Shown: positions 22,068 through 22,977 of the stretch, one piece after another | How positions within the stretch are numbered: the stretch's first letter is position 1 | How the letters are laid out: each line of letters begins with the position of its first letter | Assembly: GCA_035310125.1 (NCBI GenBank) | Contig: DATGEP010000080.1 | Location: 1 to 22,977 of the forward strand | Direction: 5' to 3' | DNA: 22,977 nucleotides | Source of the DNA: DATGEP01 sp035310125 | GTDB lineage: Bacteria; Chloroflexota; Ktedonobacteria; Ktedonobacterales; JADMIN01 | Position numbers and translations under genes: made by a program | The notes under the pieces: model-generated | Databases searched by the model: none | Seen by the model: only the letters and a program-made list of their open reading frames with translations | Told to the model about the DNA's origin: nothing

Positions 22068-22099
22068 TGACCACAATTTTGACCATAATTGGGGGTCAG
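22068..22099. repeat. Tandem direct repeat within an inverted repeat, possible recombinase arm sites
   Basis: TGACCACAATTT (22068-22079) is followed at once by TGACCATAATTG (22080-22091), matching at 10 of 12 positions. CTGACC (22067-22072) is mirrored by GGTCAG (22094-22099). Lying between the tmRNA terminator and the integrase stop, these resemble arm-type binding sites of a tyrosine recombinase. Confidence 0.4.
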
Positions 22100-22577
22100 T
22101 CCGCACGGTCGGGCAGCCGCGGCACCTCCCCGATCACGCCCTCCATCGCCGCCATCGCGCTCTGCTGCATATGCGGCAGGACGTGGGCGTAGATGCGCAG
22201 CGTAATGCCGACATCGGTGTGGCTGAGCATCTCGGAGACGACCTTGACGTTGACGTCGGCGCTGAGCAGCAGTGTCGCGGCCGTGTGGCGGAAATCATGC
22301 AGCCGGATGCTGCGCGGCAGCCCCGCCGCCACCAGGTGCTGCTTGAACGAGCGCTTGGCCAAATTGTCGGGAATCATCACGCCGCCGTAGCGGTTGGGAA
22401 AGACCGATCGAGGCTGGCGTCGTAGGCGTCGTAGGCGTCGCCGAGGCGCTGGCGCTGGTCTAGTTGTAGTTGGCGCTGCCAGTGCTGCCTCAGCCGCTCG
22501 AAACACGCGTCCGATGCGACGTATCCGCCCACGGGATGCGCGACGAGATGTAGCTCATCAGGATACATTCGGAACAT
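22096..22577 (-). pseudogene. Tyrosine-type integrase, C-terminal remnant, frameshifted
   Basis: From about 22404 to the stop at 22096-22098 the frame reads a phage/ICE-type integrase C-terminus: VFPNRYGG, PDNLAKRSFKQHL, LHDFRHTAATLLLS (catalytic H and R), VVSEMLSHTDVGIT (catalytic H), and IYAHVLPHMQQ with the nucleophilic Tyr codon at 22189-22191. Upstream, the matching part continues in another frame (GYVASDACFERLRQHWQRQ... RLGDAYDA, about 22523-22404), as expected of the helix before VFPNR. Joining the two requires one missing base near 22404. Further upstream, the N-terminal core-binding domain and the first catalytic Arg are not found. The gene points towards ssrA, the normal arrangement for elements integrated at a tmRNA 3' end. 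It should be inactive. Whether the frameshift is genuine or a sequencing error is open, but the missing N-terminus is not explained by one error. Confidence 0.82.
22416..22440. repeat. 9-bp tandem repeat in the integrase remnant
   Basis: GGCGTCGTA occurs twice in a row (22416-22433), followed by a partial third unit GGCGTCG. It encodes DAYDAYDA on the minus strand and looks like in-frame slippage expansion next to the frameshift. Confidence 0.7.
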
Positions 22578-22591
22578 GAAAGGAGGCTTTG

Positions 22592-22862
22592 ATGCTCTGT
22601 CGCGCTCTGCCCTATCCGTATGGCGAGGCCGAACTACTCCACCTCCCCGGCATACTCCTGATCCAGAAAAGGCGAGCCGGCGCGGGCGCACGTGTGCCCG
22701 GAAGCCGCGCGGGCTATCTGCTCCCGGTTCGGCGAGCGACCCTACGCCGAGCGCATCGAGCAAGCGCTCGCGGCGCTCACTGCCCTGCCGTTATGCGGGC
22801 GGCGCCATCGTGAGCAGATTCGCCACCCCTCCCGAGCCTCCTTTGTTGCCCGCTTGACATAG
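22592..22862 (+). pseudogene. Small hypothetical protein, frameshifted at an A4 run
   Basis: ATG 22592 has an excellent ribosome site (AAAGGAGG, 22579-22586, 5-nt spacing) and starts MLCRALPYPYGEAELLHLPG. After ILLIQK the protein-like reading moves by one base at AAAA (22667-22670). From 22671 the +1 frame reads GEPARAHVCPEAARAICSRF, continues through GERPYAERIEQALAALTAL and ends at TAG 22860-22862. Removing one A would give a single protein of about 89 residues with a mixed hydrophobic N-terminus and an amphipathic helical second half. Without the shift, the original frame runs on to about 22813 as low-complexity Arg/Ala sequence. I do not recognise the family. It lies next to the integrase remnant and may be cargo of the same element. 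A sequencing error or a programmed shift is also possible. Confidence 0.45.
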
Positions 22863-22883
22863 TGAACGCTTGCGGAATACACT
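22854..22883 (+). promoter_or_regulatory. Sigma70-like promoter near the window edge
   Basis: TTGACA (22854-22859), an 18-bp spacer and TACACT (22878-22883). It overlaps the end of the preceding frameshifted ORF. The start would be near 22890 and any gene it drives lies mostly beyond the window. A frame open to the edge contains YRGFDREEYAETSRQRRGAL (from 22891) but has no visible start. Confidence 0.45.
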
Positions 22884-22977
22884 GAGAGGGTATCGTGGCT
22901 TTGATCGGGAAGAGTACGCGGAAACCAGCCGGCAGAGACGGGGCGCCTTGTGGTGCGAGCGCTCCGCAGTGATGGTC

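Noticed and set aside
22416..22440. CRISPR-like repeat
   Set aside because: Contiguous 9-bp units without spacers, inside coding sequence; a slippage repeat.
22377..22763. 128-codon ORF on - as an intact separate gene
   Set aside because: Its first half is antisense to the small ORF at 22592. Only its last part is meaningful, as the frameshifted upstream piece of the integrase.

Overview
The window reads as a compact, GC-rich bacterial chromosome segment. A Chloroflexota (Ktedonobacteria- or Thermomicrobia-like) host is my best guess, from the gene mix: a RocB-type peptidase, a CrtC/AttH-type lipoprotein next to an MMPL transporter, a DUF998 protein, many NarL-type two-component genes and a SpoIIE phosphatase fused to an anti-sigma-type ATPase. 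This is inference; there is no rRNA gene to settle it.

Left part (1-9600), signalling and envelope. The window opens inside a SpoIIE-type phosphatase/HATPase gene. A MacB/LolD-type ABC exporter follows (ATPase 867-1586, double-FtsX permease 1649-4375), then a DUF998 membrane protein (4567-5337). The ABC operon and the DUF998 gene are preceded by near-identical, exactly collinear promoter-like modules (731-803 and 4441-4513), so they are probably co-regulated. Two NarL-type two-component systems then converge tail to tail (5506-7711 on +, 9542-7708 on -), and the two response-regulator stop codons overlap.

Middle part (9600-16510), metabolism and translation. It holds a delta-9-type acyl desaturase, a RocB-family M20 peptidase with its own sigma70-type promoter, a small cupin, and an mnmA-lepA operon coupled by an ATGA overlap. 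Between the cupin and lepA lies about 600 bp without a conventional gene. This stretch has a strong sigma70-type promoter (13051-13079), about 400 nt of apparently structured transcript containing one well-initiated 18-codon ORF, and an intrinsic terminator (13452-13486). I do not recognise it as a known RNA family. It is the best candidate here for something undescribed.

Right part (16510-22977). A DinB-like protein converges on an MMPL transporter-lipoprotein operon (20956 down to 17448). Divergent from that operon is the trans-translation pair smpB (21095-21556) and ssrA/tmRNA (21653-22021), with predicted tag ANNRPALALAA. Directly after the tmRNA 3' end and its terminator lies the C-terminal part of a tyrosine integrase, broken by a frameshift and missing its N-terminal half. 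This marks the tmRNA gene as the attachment site of an integrated, now decayed element. A second small ORF, also frameshifted, and a promoter-like site follow up to the window edge.
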